From Clostridiales bacterium UBA1316 (GTDB lineage Bacteria > Bacillota > Clostridia > Oscillospirales > Oscillospiraceae): a stretch of 53,707 nucleotides of DNA. The DNA is taken from contig DBTM01000012.1 of the NCBI GenBank assembly GCA_002307055.1, positions 1,271-54,977 on the forward strand, given 5' to 3'. Shown here piece after piece: positions 23,771 to 32,512 of this stretch (its first letter is position 1; every line of letters begins with the position of its first letter). The notes beneath the pieces are model-generated. The model saw only the letters and a program-made list of their open reading frames with translations. It ran no database searches and was not told where the DNA came from. A program made the position numbers and the translations under genes.

Positions 23771-24985
23771 ATGAAAACAATCGAAAAGTCAAGTAAGCTG
23801 CATAATGTCCGGTACGAAGTAAGAGGTATGGTGACGGCAGAAGCCGACAAAATGATTCAGCAGGGCGTGAAAATTTTAAAGCTGAATATCGGCAATCCCG
23901 CTCACTTCGGTTTTGAAGCGCCGGAGCATATACGCAAAGCCATGACCAAAGAGCTGCCGAAGGCGGTCGCCTATTCGGATTCAAAAGGTCTTCTCTCCGC
24001 GCGGCTCGCCATTGCCGGTTATTGCCGTTCAAAGGGCATCCCGAATGTCGGGGCCGACGATATTTACACCGGCAACGGCGTCAGCGAGCTGATCATGCTT
24101 TCCATGCAGGCGCTGCTCAACCGCGGCGACGAGATTCTCGTCCCCGCGCCGGATTACCCGCTATGGACAGCGGCTGTGACGCTCGCGGGCGGGACGGCTG
24201 TGCACTACACCTGCGATGAGCAGGCGGACTGGAACCCCGATACCGGCGATATTAAGAAGAAAATAACCCCCCGTACAAAGGGTATCGTGATCATCAATCC
24301 GAATAACCCGACGGGCGCGCTGTACCCAAAAGAGCTTTTAGGCCGAATTGCTGCGCTGGCCCGGCAAAACGGCTTGATCATATTCGCCGATGAGATATAC
24401 GACCGCCTTGTGATGGACGGGCTTGGACATACATCAATCGCGTCCCTGGCTCCGGACCTTTTCGTCATCACCATGAACGGCCTTTCAAAATCTCATAATA
24501 TCTGCGGCTTCCGGTGCGGCTGGATGTGCCTGAGCGGCGATAAATCAGGCGCCCAAAATTATATCGAGGGGTTAAACCTCCTGTCGTCGATGCGGCTGTG
24601 TTCAAACGTACCGTCGCAGCTCGTCATTGAAGACGCGCTGAAAGCCTGCGCCAAAACGGATGACACGCTGCTGCCCGGCGGCAGGCTCTATGAGCAGCGG
24701 AACTACATTACAGACGCGTTGAAGAGCATCCCCGGCGTCAGCGCCGTCAAGCCCAAGGCCGCGCTCTACATCTTCCCCAGGCTTGACGCGAAGCGCTTCT
24801 GCATCCGGGACGACGAACAATTCGCCCTTGACTTTCTCCACGACAAGCATATTCTGGTTGTCCACGGCAGCGGCTTCAACTGGGCGCAGCCCGATCACTT
24901 CAGGATTGTTTACCTGCCCGAGGTGGCGGAATTGAAAACGGCGATGGCCAGTTTGGCGGATTTTTTGGGGTACTACCGACAGTAA
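23771..24985 (+). CDS. alaA: Alanine aminotransferase, AlaA/YfbQ type
   Basis: 404 residues. The sequence follows E. coli AlaA (as recalled) closely from the start (IEKSSKLHNVRYEVRG; LKLNIGNPAHFGF; GNGVSELI; VPAPDYPLWTAAV) to the end (DHFRIVYLP). The PLP lysine is in NGLSKSH and the Asn/Asp/Tyr set is in INPNNPTGA and FADEIYD. It converts pyruvate and glutamate to alanine and 2-oxoglutarate. The ATG at 23771 follows GAGAGGG. The T-box in front means it is made when alanyl-tRNA charging falls, tying the enzyme to alanine supply. It is followed by a REP-like repeat and convergent genes. Confidence 0.92.
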   Translation: MKTIEKSSKLHNVRYEVRGMVTAEADKMIQQGVKILKLNIGNPAHFGFEAPEHIRKAMTKELPKAVAYSDSKGLLSARLAIAGYCRSKGIPNVGADDIYTGNGVSELIMLSMQALLNRGDEILVPAPDYPLWTAAVTLAGGTAVHYTCDEQADWNPDTGDIKKKITPRTKGIVIINPNNPTGALYPKELLGRIAALARQNGLIIFADEIYDRLVMDGLGHTSIASLAPDLFVITMNGLSKSHNICGFRCGWMCLSGDKSGAQNYIEGLNLLSSMRLCSNVPSQLVIEDALKACAKTDDTLLPGGRLYEQRNYITDALKSIPGVSAVKPKAALYIFPRLDAKRFCIRDDEQFALDFLHDKHILVVHGSGFNWAQPDHFRIVYLPEVAELKTAMASLADFLGYYRQ

Positions 24986-24990
24986 AAGAG

Positions 24991-25017
24991 AAAGCAGGAG
25001 AACCGTCCCCTTGCTTT
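24991..25017. repeat. 27-bp REP-like repeat, copy 1
   Basis: AAAGCAGGAGAACCGTCCCC followed by TTGCTTT. The ends AAAGCA and TTGCTTT are complementary, so it can fold. An identical copy is at 25515-25541 on the other side of the GNAT gene. Confidence 0.8.
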
Positions 25018-25020
25018 TGA

Positions 25021-25497
25021 TCAGAGTTTGAGCACTGTTATCGGCTCATTTTCGGCGATCTCGCCGTTGTCGCGGAAGCCAAAGCTTTCGTAGAGCTTTT
25101 TGGCGACGAGATTATCGGCTTCGTAGGATATCCAGCAATACTGCGCGGGGCCGGCCGGGAAGGTGCGTATGTATTCCAGAATTCTTTCCAGGGCCTCCCT
25201 GCCGTAACCCTTATTCTGATATTGCGCGCCAATCATAAGGCGCAGTATGCAATAATTTTTTTCGGCTATCCTCGGCAGCTCGTAGCCGGTAATGCCATAG
25301 ACGATCATAACAAAGCCGACAATCTGTTCATCGGCATAGATGACAAAAGGCAGCGGACTGCCCCCGTTGACAGCAAGCACATAACAAGAAGCAACGCTTG
25401 AGAGATTGGAGGCGACAAAACGGCGCTGGTCTTCCGCGACCTCCAGCCCGAACATCTCGCGCCGGTTTTCCAATGTAATTTTTCTGAGTGTAACCAT
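25021..25497 (-). CDS. GNAT-family N-acetyltransferase (polyamine/diamine acetyltransferase-like)
   Basis: 158 residues. The acetyl-CoA-binding motif A is LRLMIGAQYQNKGYGREALERIL (Q-x-x-G-x-G/A type), with the C-terminal NLVAKKLYESFGFRDNGEI characteristic of GNATs resembling spermidine/diamine acetyltransferases (BltD/SpeG-like). The ATG follows AAGGAG. The gene is exactly bracketed by two identical 27-bp repeats. Substrate not certain. Confidence 0.85.
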   Translation of the reverse strand: MVTLRKITLENRREMFGLEVAEDQRRFVASNLSSVASCYVLAVNGGSPLPFVIYADEQIVGFVMIVYGITGYELPRIAEKNYCILRLMIGAQYQNKGYGREALERILEYIRTFPAGPAQYCWISYEADNLVAKKLYESFGFRDNGEIAENEPITVLKL

Positions 25498-25514
25498 ACC
25501 AAACTCCTTTTTGT

Positions 25515-25541
25515 AAAGCAGGAGAACCGTCCCCTTGCTTT
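25515..25541. repeat. 27-bp REP-like repeat, copy 2
   Basis: Identical to the repeat at 24991-25017 and in the same orientation. It abuts the stop codon of the esterase gene. A related, more diverged unit with AACCGTCCCCCTGCG lies at about 35797-35830. Confidence 0.8.
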
Positions 25542-26711
25542 TTATTCGGTATAAATGCTTTCCTTTGTGAGGAGATTACGGCTGAAATGGCCGCAGAAAT
25601 CGATGACCTGTCGGGCCATCTCGGGGGTCGGGCAATGCGGAATATTCTCCTCGCAGATCATCCGGATGCGGACAACGCCGTCGGCGCTTTTCAGGTCGCC
25701 GATACGGAAGGTGACGCCGTCGGCATATATTGTTCTCCGGCAGTCGGCAGCCAGCGGTATACCGATTTTCTTTTCCTCCCGGGATATATCTTCCCTGCCG
25801 GAAAGCGCCATGACATCTTCCTTGCGCAGCTGTCCGGCGTGATTGACCCTTGCCCACAGGTTGACGCCGTCGATGAGCGAATCGACCTCGGCGGAGGCAT
25901 AAAACGGATAACGCATCAGCTCAAGGTCACCGTAAATACTGATTACCGGCATATAGGTTCCCATTTCCAGCGCTCTGGGAACGCCGTCGAACGGAGGCTC
26001 GGGCTCCTCGCCCACCCAATAGAATACGCCGTCTCCGAGCAGGTTCCCGCAGGGCGCGGCTGCCGCGAAAACTTCGGGATGCTGATGCGCAAGGCGGCAG
26101 GCCATCGTCCCGCCGTAGGAAAAGCCCGTCACATAAACACGGCTCATGTCCACAGGATACAGTCTTTCCGCCTCGGCGAGTATTTCAAGGATAACCTCGT
26201 CGAGCTCAATCGACGGGACAATGACGATCCACTCCTTTTCGGCGGCGGCATTGGCATAGCCCCAGCTGTCCACGGTGTAGACCAGGTTTGTCCCGCCGTG
26301 GAGCGCAAACAGCAGCGGATAGCGGCGGTCTTTGTTTTCGGGACGGAAGGCGGACACGGGAACAAAGGACGCCCATTTTTTCCAGTCAACCTCGTCCAGC
26401 TGATATTTTTCGCGGTTATACTTGTAGGCAGTGCGCTTTTCGTAGTCGTCCCAGTCCATGGGCACATTTTCTCCGTGAAATTCCTTGACCAGGCCCCGTT
26501 TTGCCCAATAGGCGACGGCTGCGGGCGCGTGTTCGTCCTGTTCGAGGATGATTGGCTCCATCATCCTCGTGACGGCTTCGGCGTGGCCGGACGAAACAAA
26601 TTGCTCATAATTCACCTGGGGATTCAGCGTCGTGTACAAATCCCGGACAGTAATTTTTGCTCCGTTTGCATCCGTGTGGATTTTTTTCGTAAACAGCTTT
26701 TCAAATTCCAT
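25542..26711 (-). CDS. Alpha/beta hydrolase, feruloyl/PHB-depolymerase-like esterase
   Basis: 389 residues. YPLLFALHGGTN is the oxyanion-hole strand, VYVTGFSYGGTMACRLA contains the nucleophile elbow G-F-S-Y-G-G, and FAAAAPCGNLLG follows as in esterase/PHB-depolymerase-like proteins. No signal peptide is seen, so the enzyme is probably cytosolic. The N-terminal 120 residues have no recognised domain. The ATG follows GAGGT. It lies 33 bases downstream of the glycyl radical enzyme and is likely co-transcribed, suggesting that it acts on the same pathway (inference). Confidence 0.8.
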   Translation of the reverse strand: MEFEKLFTKKIHTDANGAKITVRDLYTTLNPQVNYEQFVSSGHAEAVTRMMEPIILEQDEHAPAAVAYWAKRGLVKEFHGENVPMDWDDYEKRTAYKYNREKYQLDEVDWKKWASFVPVSAFRPENKDRRYPLLFALHGGTNLVYTVDSWGYANAAAEKEWIVIVPSIELDEVILEILAEAERLYPVDMSRVYVTGFSYGGTMACRLAHQHPEVFAAAAPCGNLLGDGVFYWVGEEPEPPFDGVPRALEMGTYMPVISIYGDLELMRYPFYASAEVDSLIDGVNLWARVNHAGQLRKEDVMALSGREDISREEKKIGIPLAADCRRTIYADGVTFRIGDLKSADGVVRIRMICEENIPHCPTPEMARQVIDFCGHFSRNLLTKESIYTE

Positions 26712-26744
26712 GTTCGCACCTCATAAATTGAAATTTTTTGTACT

Positions 26745-29195
26745 TTAAATTTTGTTCTCGTGACGGGAGATGATGTCGTTTTGGAGGTCGCGGCCGAGTT
26801 CGACGAAGTAGGCGGAGTAGCCGGCGATGCGGACGACGAGATCGCGGTAGGTCATGGGGTCCTCTTGGGCGGCTTTGAGGGTTCCGGTGTCGACGACGTT
26901 GTACTGGACTTCCATGCCGCCGTTTTCGAAATAGGTTTTGGACATATCACGGAGCTTGGCGATACCGTCCTCGCGGCTTAAGACCGACGGGTGCATCCGG
27001 AGGTTCAGAGCAATGCCGCCGAGAAAGTGATGGTGGTCAAAGCTGCAGGAGGAGACGAAGACGGCTGTGGGGCCGTTTGAGTCTCTCGATTGGCAGGGTG
27101 ATATGGCGTCGGCAATCGGCTCGCCGAAGCGGCGGCCGTCGGGCGTGGCCCATGTCAGATAGCCCTGCGCCACATGGTCGGACGCGCCGTAAAGGCCGGA
27201 TTTGTAGACCTTGGAACGTGTACTATAGCATTCCTTGCAAATTGTGTAGTACAAATTGACGCACCATTTGAGCTCCATATCGGCATAGGGGTCGGCGTTG
27301 CCGTAATGGGGAACCTCATTTAAAATTTGCTGGCGTAAGGGCTCATAGCCCTCCCAGTTGGCCATGACCGCGTCGTAAAGCTCTTTGGTTGTGCATTTTT
27401 TCTTATCGAAGCACATGTACTTTATTGTGGAAAGCGAGTCGGCGAGCGTCGCAAGCCCTGTCGCGGTGCCGCCGTAGGAGTTGTATTTGCAGCCGCCCTG
27501 CACGGCGTCTTTGCCGTTTTCCATGCAGCCTGTCATTGAGATGGACAGTGCGGGCTGCGTTGAGTAATACGGCGATATATACTCGGCGTAATTGTTTGCG
27601 GTGATGAACATTTTCATGATATAGCGGCCCATCTTCTCAACAGCAGCCCGGACTTCCCCGATGGAGCTCATCTCATACAGATAGCCTGTTTTCAGGCCGG
27701 CCTGTTCGCCGTTAAACGGGTTTTTGCCGTTGTTGATGGCCATATCGAAGACAGAGCCCCACCAGACGCTGGCGTGCGGGGGATAAATGCCGTTGGGCGC
27801 CGGAAAGTCGCAGCCGCAGCCGACAATTTCCTGACAGCCGATGATGCCGTAGTTGCGGGCATCCTTCAGCTCAAAATTCAGCTCCGCCTGAAGGCTTGGA
27901 ATAATCACCTCGTCGTTTTGAAACAGCGGCAGCCCGCCGACGCGTTTGGAGGTTTCAAGCGCACACTCCCACAGCGCGTCGGGGCTGTTTTTATTGATGC
28001 GCAGAGAGATGGTCGGGTCATGCAGCTTGAGACGCCCAATTGTCTCAAGCACCATATAGGTGACGGGATTCGTCGCGTCCAAGCCCGTGTCGGGTTCGAC
28101 GCCGCCGATGGTGGTGTGCTGATAGGTGTTGCCGATACCGGTCGTCGCGACGAGCTTGGCAGGCCCGGCGTTATAATAGCAGTTGGCCTTGAGAAAGAAC
28201 GCGTCGACAATTTCCTGCGCTCCATCTATAGTCAAAGCGCCGCTTTCAAGGTCTTTTTTGAGAAACGGCCATGTCCATTGGTCAAACCGTCCCAAGGAGG
28301 GCGAGGGGATCCGTGTTTCAATCGTTATCAGCAGCTGATAGAGCATGATGCCCTGCACCGCTTCCCAAAAGCTTCGGGCGGGCTTCTCGGAAATCCATTC
28401 GAGGCCGCCGCCCATTTTAAGAAGCTCCGCTCTGCGGGCGTCATCGGTACATACAGATGCCTTGTCAAGGCAGGCCTGCGCGTAGCGTTTAATTAAAAGA
28501 ATCGCCGCGTCGCAGGCGATTACGGCGGACTTATAGAACATATATTTCCTGACGTCCCCGCCCATCAGATTGCCGCGGTGCGCGTCCATCCAGTCCTGCG
28601 CCTGCCGGCGAATAGCCGCGTAGCCGGTGTTGATGATTTTGTCGTAGCCGGCAATCAGATGACCGGGCGACAAGACGGTCATGCCCATACCGCCCTGCGC
28701 GTAGCTCGAAACATTGAGCCTTTTGAGCTCGTCAAAGCTGTCCGGCTGCCAGGCGTCCGCCACGGCGGTGATCTGCTTGTCCTTCCAATAATCCTGTATG
28801 GCGAACAGCGCATCATAATCCTCCGGGCTGATGGCAAGCTTAATCTGCTCACCCTCGGGATTATGATACAGCCCGTCTTCCCGCAGGGCCCATTCGCCGT
28901 TCTTTATCGGCTCGAGAAACCAGCCCTGGCTCATCCATTCGGGGTATTGGGGACTGCCGAAGAAGCTGGGGCTTTTATTGCCGATAATGATTTCAAAGTC
29001 TTCGACCAGAATCGTCATTTTAGAGCAAAGCTCGTAAAGCGCCAGCGGTCTTTTGATGATTGGCATAACGTTTTCATATTTTTTATTGCTGTCCGTCCAG
29101 ATGAGCGCTCTTTCCGCGTCGATTCTGAGAACCCTGTCACGGATGCGTTCTCTGAGCTGCTTGACGCGGTCTGTCGCGGGCTTAAATACATACAT
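26745..29195 (-). CDS. Glycyl radical enzyme of the pyruvate formate-lyase/dehydratase superfamily
   Basis: 816 residues, full length. The C-terminal glycyl radical loop is RIAGYSAYF with the radical at Gly792. The active-site cysteine loop is NYGIIGCQEIVGCGC, with Cys454 as the probable thiyl residue and Glu456 two residues later. In diol dehydratase-type members the motif is usually GCVEP; here it is GCQEI. An N-terminal VEDFEIIIGNKSP segment fits the family. The enzyme needs a radical-SAM activase, but none is adjacent: the neighbours are an esterase and a DedA gene. GGAGG precedes the ATG. It is oxygen-sensitive by family, so anaerobic; substrate unknown. Confidence 0.9.
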   Translation of the reverse strand: MYVFKPATDRVKQLRERIRDRVLRIDAERALIWTDSNKKYENVMPIIKRPLALYELCSKMTILVEDFEIIIGNKSPSFFGSPQYPEWMSQGWFLEPIKNGEWALREDGLYHNPEGEQIKLAISPEDYDALFAIQDYWKDKQITAVADAWQPDSFDELKRLNVSSYAQGGMGMTVLSPGHLIAGYDKIINTGYAAIRRQAQDWMDAHRGNLMGGDVRKYMFYKSAVIACDAAILLIKRYAQACLDKASVCTDDARRAELLKMGGGLEWISEKPARSFWEAVQGIMLYQLLITIETRIPSPSLGRFDQWTWPFLKKDLESGALTIDGAQEIVDAFFLKANCYYNAGPAKLVATTGIGNTYQHTTIGGVEPDTGLDATNPVTYMVLETIGRLKLHDPTISLRINKNSPDALWECALETSKRVGGLPLFQNDEVIIPSLQAELNFELKDARNYGIIGCQEIVGCGCDFPAPNGIYPPHASVWWGSVFDMAINNGKNPFNGEQAGLKTGYLYEMSSIGEVRAAVEKMGRYIMKMFITANNYAEYISPYYSTQPALSISMTGCMENGKDAVQGGCKYNSYGGTATGLATLADSLSTIKYMCFDKKKCTTKELYDAVMANWEGYEPLRQQILNEVPHYGNADPYADMELKWCVNLYYTICKECYSTRSKVYKSGLYGASDHVAQGYLTWATPDGRRFGEPIADAISPCQSRDSNGPTAVFVSSCSFDHHHFLGGIALNLRMHPSVLSREDGIAKLRDMSKTYFENGGMEVQYNVVDTGTLKAAQEDPMTYRDLVVRIAGYSAYFVELGRDLQNDIISRHENKI

Positions 29196-29280
29196 CGGCG
29201 AGTCCTCCGTGATCTGTTATATGTTTTTATATTATACAGCAAAGATAAAGCAGTGTCATTTGGTTTATCTGCTCAGATGT

Positions 29281-29319
29281 AAAAAAAGCTGCTGCCAAAC
29301 ACATGTTTTGCAGCAGCTC
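29281..29319 (-). terminator. Terminator of the DedA gene
   Basis: AGCTGCTGC and GCAGCAGCT pair (with an inner AAAC/GTTT), followed on the minus strand by TTTTTTT (29281-29287). It separates the DedA unit from the glycyl radical enzyme gene. Confidence 0.9.
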
Positions 29320-29324
29320 CTGAA

Positions 29325-29975
29325 TTAATCCTCTGACTTGGCGGGCTTTTTAAATCGCGACTTCAAATAGGTAATGATAGCCGGCAGGAGCGACACAACG
29401 ATTATGCCGATGATAACCGCGGAAAAATTTTCTTTAACGAACGTAATATTACCGAAAAAGGCGCCGAAGAGGGCGCATATAATGACCCAAGCGGTGACGC
29501 CGACTAAATTCCAGAACATAAATTTCTTAAAATCCATTTTGCCGATACCGGCGACGAACGGCGTAAACTGCCGGATGATAGGGATGAACCGGGAGAAAAC
29601 AATGGCTTTCCCGCCGTTCCTACGGTAAAAATCATGCGCTTTATCGATATTTTCGCGTTTAATGAATCGCCCATTAGCACGGGAATATATCCTCTTTCCG
29701 AGCGCGTAGCCGAGATAATAGTTGAGGATGTCACCGATGACAGCCGCGCTGAAGCATATTATGAGCAGCAGCCAGATATTCATCTGCCCTTTCATGGCAT
29801 AGGCCGCGCCGGCAAAAATAAGGGAATCACCCGGCAGGGGAAAGAAGATGCCGTTCTCGCAGAAAATAACGATGAAAATCAGGATATAAACCAATATACC
29901 ATATCGGCTGATGAATACATCAAGAAATTTATCGACATGCAGCAGCAAATCCAGCAGTGAAATTCCGTCGAGCAT
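29325..29975 (-). CDS. DedA-family membrane protein (SNARE-associated/VTT domain)
   Basis: 216 residues. The segment ENGIFFPLPGDSLIFAGAAYA is the family's re-entrant motif, GDILNYYLGYALGKRI and FSRFIPIIRQFTPFVAGIGKMDF (with the conserved F-x-R-x-x-P-x-x-R) identify DedA. Members are involved in undecaprenyl-phosphate or phospholipid recycling and membrane potential. The start is the ATG at 29975 behind GGAG; an upstream TTG in frame contains that ribosome site and is unlikely. It is single-gene with its own terminator. Confidence 0.92.
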   Translation of the reverse strand: MLDGISLLDLLLHVDKFLDVFISRYGILVYILIFIVIFCENGIFFPLPGDSLIFAGAAYAMKGQMNIWLLLIICFSAAVIGDILNYYLGYALGKRIYSRANGRFIKRENIDKAHDFYRRNGGKAIVFSRFIPIIRQFTPFVAGIGKMDFKKFMFWNLVGVTAWVIICALFGAFFGNITFVKENFSAVIIGIIVVSLLPAIITYLKSRFKKPAKSED

Positions 29976-30130
29976 CTTTTTCTCCAATCAGAACAAATAT
30001 ATTCTATATAACAGTATAACATATGAGCCGTTTTCATGACAGGGGTATTGTATCCGGTACGGCAATTTTATGCGATTATTTACATTTTGTTGATTTTTTT
30101 ATTGGGATATCCGGTATTTTGCCGTAAATA

Positions 30131-30151
30131 AACCGGTAATTGTGACCGGTT
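30131..30151 (-). terminator. Short hairpin at the end of the LCP gene
   Basis: AACCGGT and ACCGGTT pair around seven bases and overlap the stop codon of the LCP gene. Read on the minus strand it continues into TTTATTTA. A weak terminator. Confidence 0.5.
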
Positions 30152-31167
30152 CATTCAGATATATAGCTTTTTAGCAGCGCGCGGTTCTTTGCCAGATTTG
30201 GGACGAGCACGGCCATTTTGCGGATCATCGCCGGTTTATAGGTGCCGTCCTCCGGGATTCGGTGGGACGCGGTGCTTTTGACGCCGCTGGTGAGCACCGT
30301 ATACGCATAGCCCAATATCTCCTCTTTTTTCATGTCGGTTGTAAGATAAGGCAGCATTTTATCCAGCATTAAATATTTTTTCGTCAGCTCCAGCTGCGAA
30401 ACGCTGCTGAATATATTCAGCAGCACCGTTCTCTGACGCTCGGTTCGTTCATAGTCGGCGTTGCCGACAGAGCGGATGCGGGAGTATTCAAGCGTCTGCT
30501 GCCCGTCGAGATGGTTTTCGCCCGGGACGAGCTGCCAGCCATTTTTATTATTGAGGTGCGCAGTCTCCGCTTTATCGAGTGTGACGTCGAGGCCGCCCAG
30601 CATATCGATTAAGTGCGTGAAGCCCTCGAAATTGACTTCCATATTGCCGTCGATCGTCACGCCGAAGGCGTTCTCAATTGTTTTATCCAGAAGCGCCATC
30701 CCGCCGAACGAATAGGCGCTGTTTATCCGATTGTCGCTGTAGCCGGGTATGGGAAGGTACATATCCCGCATCAGGGATATCAGCTTCAGGCTGCCGTCTT
30801 TTTTATTATAGCTGGCTATAATGATGGAGTCCGACCTGGCCCGTTTTTCACCGGGTCTCTTGTCCTGGCCGATGAGAAGGATATTGATTATCTTCTTGCC
30901 GGTAACAGTGTTACCGGCTGCAGGGTCGTAGGCTGAGGGCCAGACGACATCCTTGGGGTTCACCTGCGGTACATCCGCACCGAAATCACTGTTATTTTCC
31001 GTATCGAATATTTCATTTGCCGGGGAAATTTCCGTCAGCTTCTCCGGGGCATTGATTTTTGACAGTTCCGCAAAAATAAATACACCGGCGGCGGCCGCGA
31101 TGACGCCGACGCTCACGCCGAATACCGCCAGAATTTTTTTTATCGGTTTTTTGTTTCTGTTTTTCAT
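30151..31167 (-). CDS. LytR-CpsA-Psr (LCP) family cell-wall glycopolymer ligase
   Basis: 338 residues. A short cytoplasmic start (MKNRNKKPIKK) and one membrane helix (ILAVFGVSVGVIAAAAGVFIF) lead into an extracellular domain. It has the LCP marks INILLIGQDKRPGEKRARSDSIIIASY, LISLMRDMYLPIPGY, RINSAYSFGG and TLEYSRIRSVGNADYERTERQR, where Arg and Asp residues bind pyrophosphate-linked lipid. The enzyme transfers wall teichoic acid or capsule-type polymers from lipid carrier to peptidoglycan. The ATG at 31167 follows GGAAGGGA. It ends a minus-strand series of envelope genes. Confidence 0.92.
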   Translation of the reverse strand: MKNRNKKPIKKILAVFGVSVGVIAAAAGVFIFAELSKINAPEKLTEISPANEIFDTENNSDFGADVPQVNPKDVVWPSAYDPAAGNTVTGKKIINILLIGQDKRPGEKRARSDSIIIASYNKKDGSLKLISLMRDMYLPIPGYSDNRINSAYSFGGMALLDKTIENAFGVTIDGNMEVNFEGFTHLIDMLGGLDVTLDKAETAHLNNKNGWQLVPGENHLDGQQTLEYSRIRSVGNADYERTERQRTVLLNIFSSVSQLELTKKYLMLDKMLPYLTTDMKKEEILGYAYTVLTSGVKSTASHRIPEDGTYKPAMIRKMAVLVPNLAKNRALLKSYISE

Positions 31168-31275
31168 GCAGCGCGCGTCCCTTCCCAATCAGCCGTACCA
31201 ATTGCACGGTTGTTACGCCTCATCTGTCAATGTTTTCGTTTTTGCTGTATTTTATTCAAATTGGCCGACCGATAA

Positions 31276-31307
31276 CAAAACGGCGAAACCCGCGTTCCGC
31301 CGTTTTG
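31276..31307. repeat. Hairpin upstream of the LCP gene
   Basis: CAAAACGGCG and CGCCGTTTTG pair around a 12-base loop. Read on the minus strand TTTTG closes the stem, so it may be a second terminator in tandem with the one at 31323. Confidence 0.55.
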
Positions 31308-31322
31308 CTTGTGAAGCATTGT

Positions 31323-31353
31323 AAAAACAGACGGCCAATAGCCGTCTGTTTTT
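31323..31353 (-). terminator. Terminator of the HD-GYP gene
   Basis: AAAAACAGACGGC and GCCGTCTGTTTTT pair around CAATA. It starts at the stop codon of the HD-GYP gene and on the minus strand ends in TTTTT. Confidence 0.8.
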
Positions 31354-32443
31354 AAAATAAACCGCTCTCGTAATCATCAATGATGTTTTCGATGACGATA
31401 TTGAGGGTGCTGAAATCCGACATCAGATTGAGTTCGAAAGGCTCAATATCTTCGTCGTTAATTTTTATAACTCTGATCCGGGGCCGCATACAGTAGGCTT
31501 CAAAGTTTTCCAGCACAATCGCCGAATAGCCGTTGGAGAGCTTTACCGTCGTACCGATCGGATACGGCGCAACCTTGCGGATGAAGGTCCCGGAAATTTT
31601 GGGGTCAAACATGGAGGCTGAATTGCCCATAATATATTCCATGGACTCAGACGGGCTCATCGCTTTCCGGTACGGCCGCTCTGAGGACAGGGCATCATAG
31701 ATATCCGCCACCGTTATAATCCTGCCGAATAATGAGATATCCTGACCGATCTTGCCATGCGGATATCCCGAGCCGTCATATTTTTCGTGATGGTCGATAA
31801 TGCCGGTATAACTGGCGCTGGGCAGCTTGTATTTTTCTTTGGCGTAATTATACCCCAGCAAGGAATGCTTTTTCATCTCTTCAAATTCTTCGGTCGTCAG
31901 CACGCTGGGCTTGTTGACTATTTTTTTATTGATAAATACTTTGCCGATATCATGCAGGATAGCACTCAGGCCAAGCCGCGAAAGCGTCACGCGGTCAAGA
32001 CCCATGGCAATACCGGTCACGATTGCCAGGACAGCGACATTCACCGAATGCAGATAGGTATAATTATCAAAGCATTTCAGATCGATCATGTTGACCATCA
32101 TGTTTTTATTTGCGAGCAGCTCATCCACGATACTGTCAACCTGCTGCGTCATTTTGTCGGTTGCCGCTTTGGGATCGTGATTGTCTTTGACTTCAACGAA
32201 TATTTTTTTGATGCCATTCATCGTTTCGAGCCGCAGCTCATCGCTGATGGTATTGATAATTTCAATATCCTTTGAGAGGTCATCATCGATATAGACACCG
32301 GGATAGCACAATCTCCGTATACCAAGGATATATTTTTTATTTAGAACGACACCCGTAACAAGCAGTTTCTCACTATTTTTGCCGTATAGTGTCTTGGCAA
32401 CCTGCATCCCTTCACGCAGGCAGCTTGCCGGCACAAATCTCAT
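31352..32443 (-). CDS. HD-GYP domain cyclic-di-GMP phosphodiesterase
   Basis: 363 residues. An N-terminal region (about 1-115) without a named domain is followed by the HD-GYP domain. It has the HD pair in ILHDIGKVF (164-168), the downstream KKHSLLGYN His, the double His in IDHHEKYDGSGYP (218-228) and a later ADIYDALSSERPYR. All metal ligands are present, so it should be active in cleaving cyclic-di-GMP. A C-terminal region (about 290-363) resembles a PilZ-like or small beta domain (PIGTTVKLSNGYSAIVLE). The ATG at 32443 follows AGGGGGGGG. It lies 69 bases downstream of the ATP-grasp gene. Confidence 0.9.
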   Translation of the reverse strand: MRFVPASCLREGMQVAKTLYGKNSEKLLVTGVVLNKKYILGIRRLCYPGVYIDDDLSKDIEIINTISDELRLETMNGIKKIFVEVKDNHDPKAATDKMTQQVDSIVDELLANKNMMVNMIDLKCFDNYTYLHSVNVAVLAIVTGIAMGLDRVTLSRLGLSAILHDIGKVFINKKIVNKPSVLTTEEFEEMKKHSLLGYNYAKEKYKLPSASYTGIIDHHEKYDGSGYPHGKIGQDISLFGRIITVADIYDALSSERPYRKAMSPSESMEYIMGNSASMFDPKISGTFIRKVAPYPIGTTVKLSNGYSAIVLENFEAYCMRPRIRVIKINDEDIEPFELNLMSDFSTLNIVIENIIDDYESGLF

Positions 32444-32512
32444 ATGGCCCCCCCCTGAAGAACTTTTAAAAACAAGCCGCCTTAAAAGCTGTTTATAAAT
32501 CATTTATCGGTA

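Noticed and set aside
25587..26726. A 379-codon plus-strand frame
   Set aside because: It is antisense to the esterase gene, which has GFSYGG and an overall alpha/beta-hydrolase pattern.
27774..29282. Long plus-strand frames over the glycyl radical enzyme
   Set aside because: They run antisense to a complete glycyl radical enzyme and show no domain of their own.
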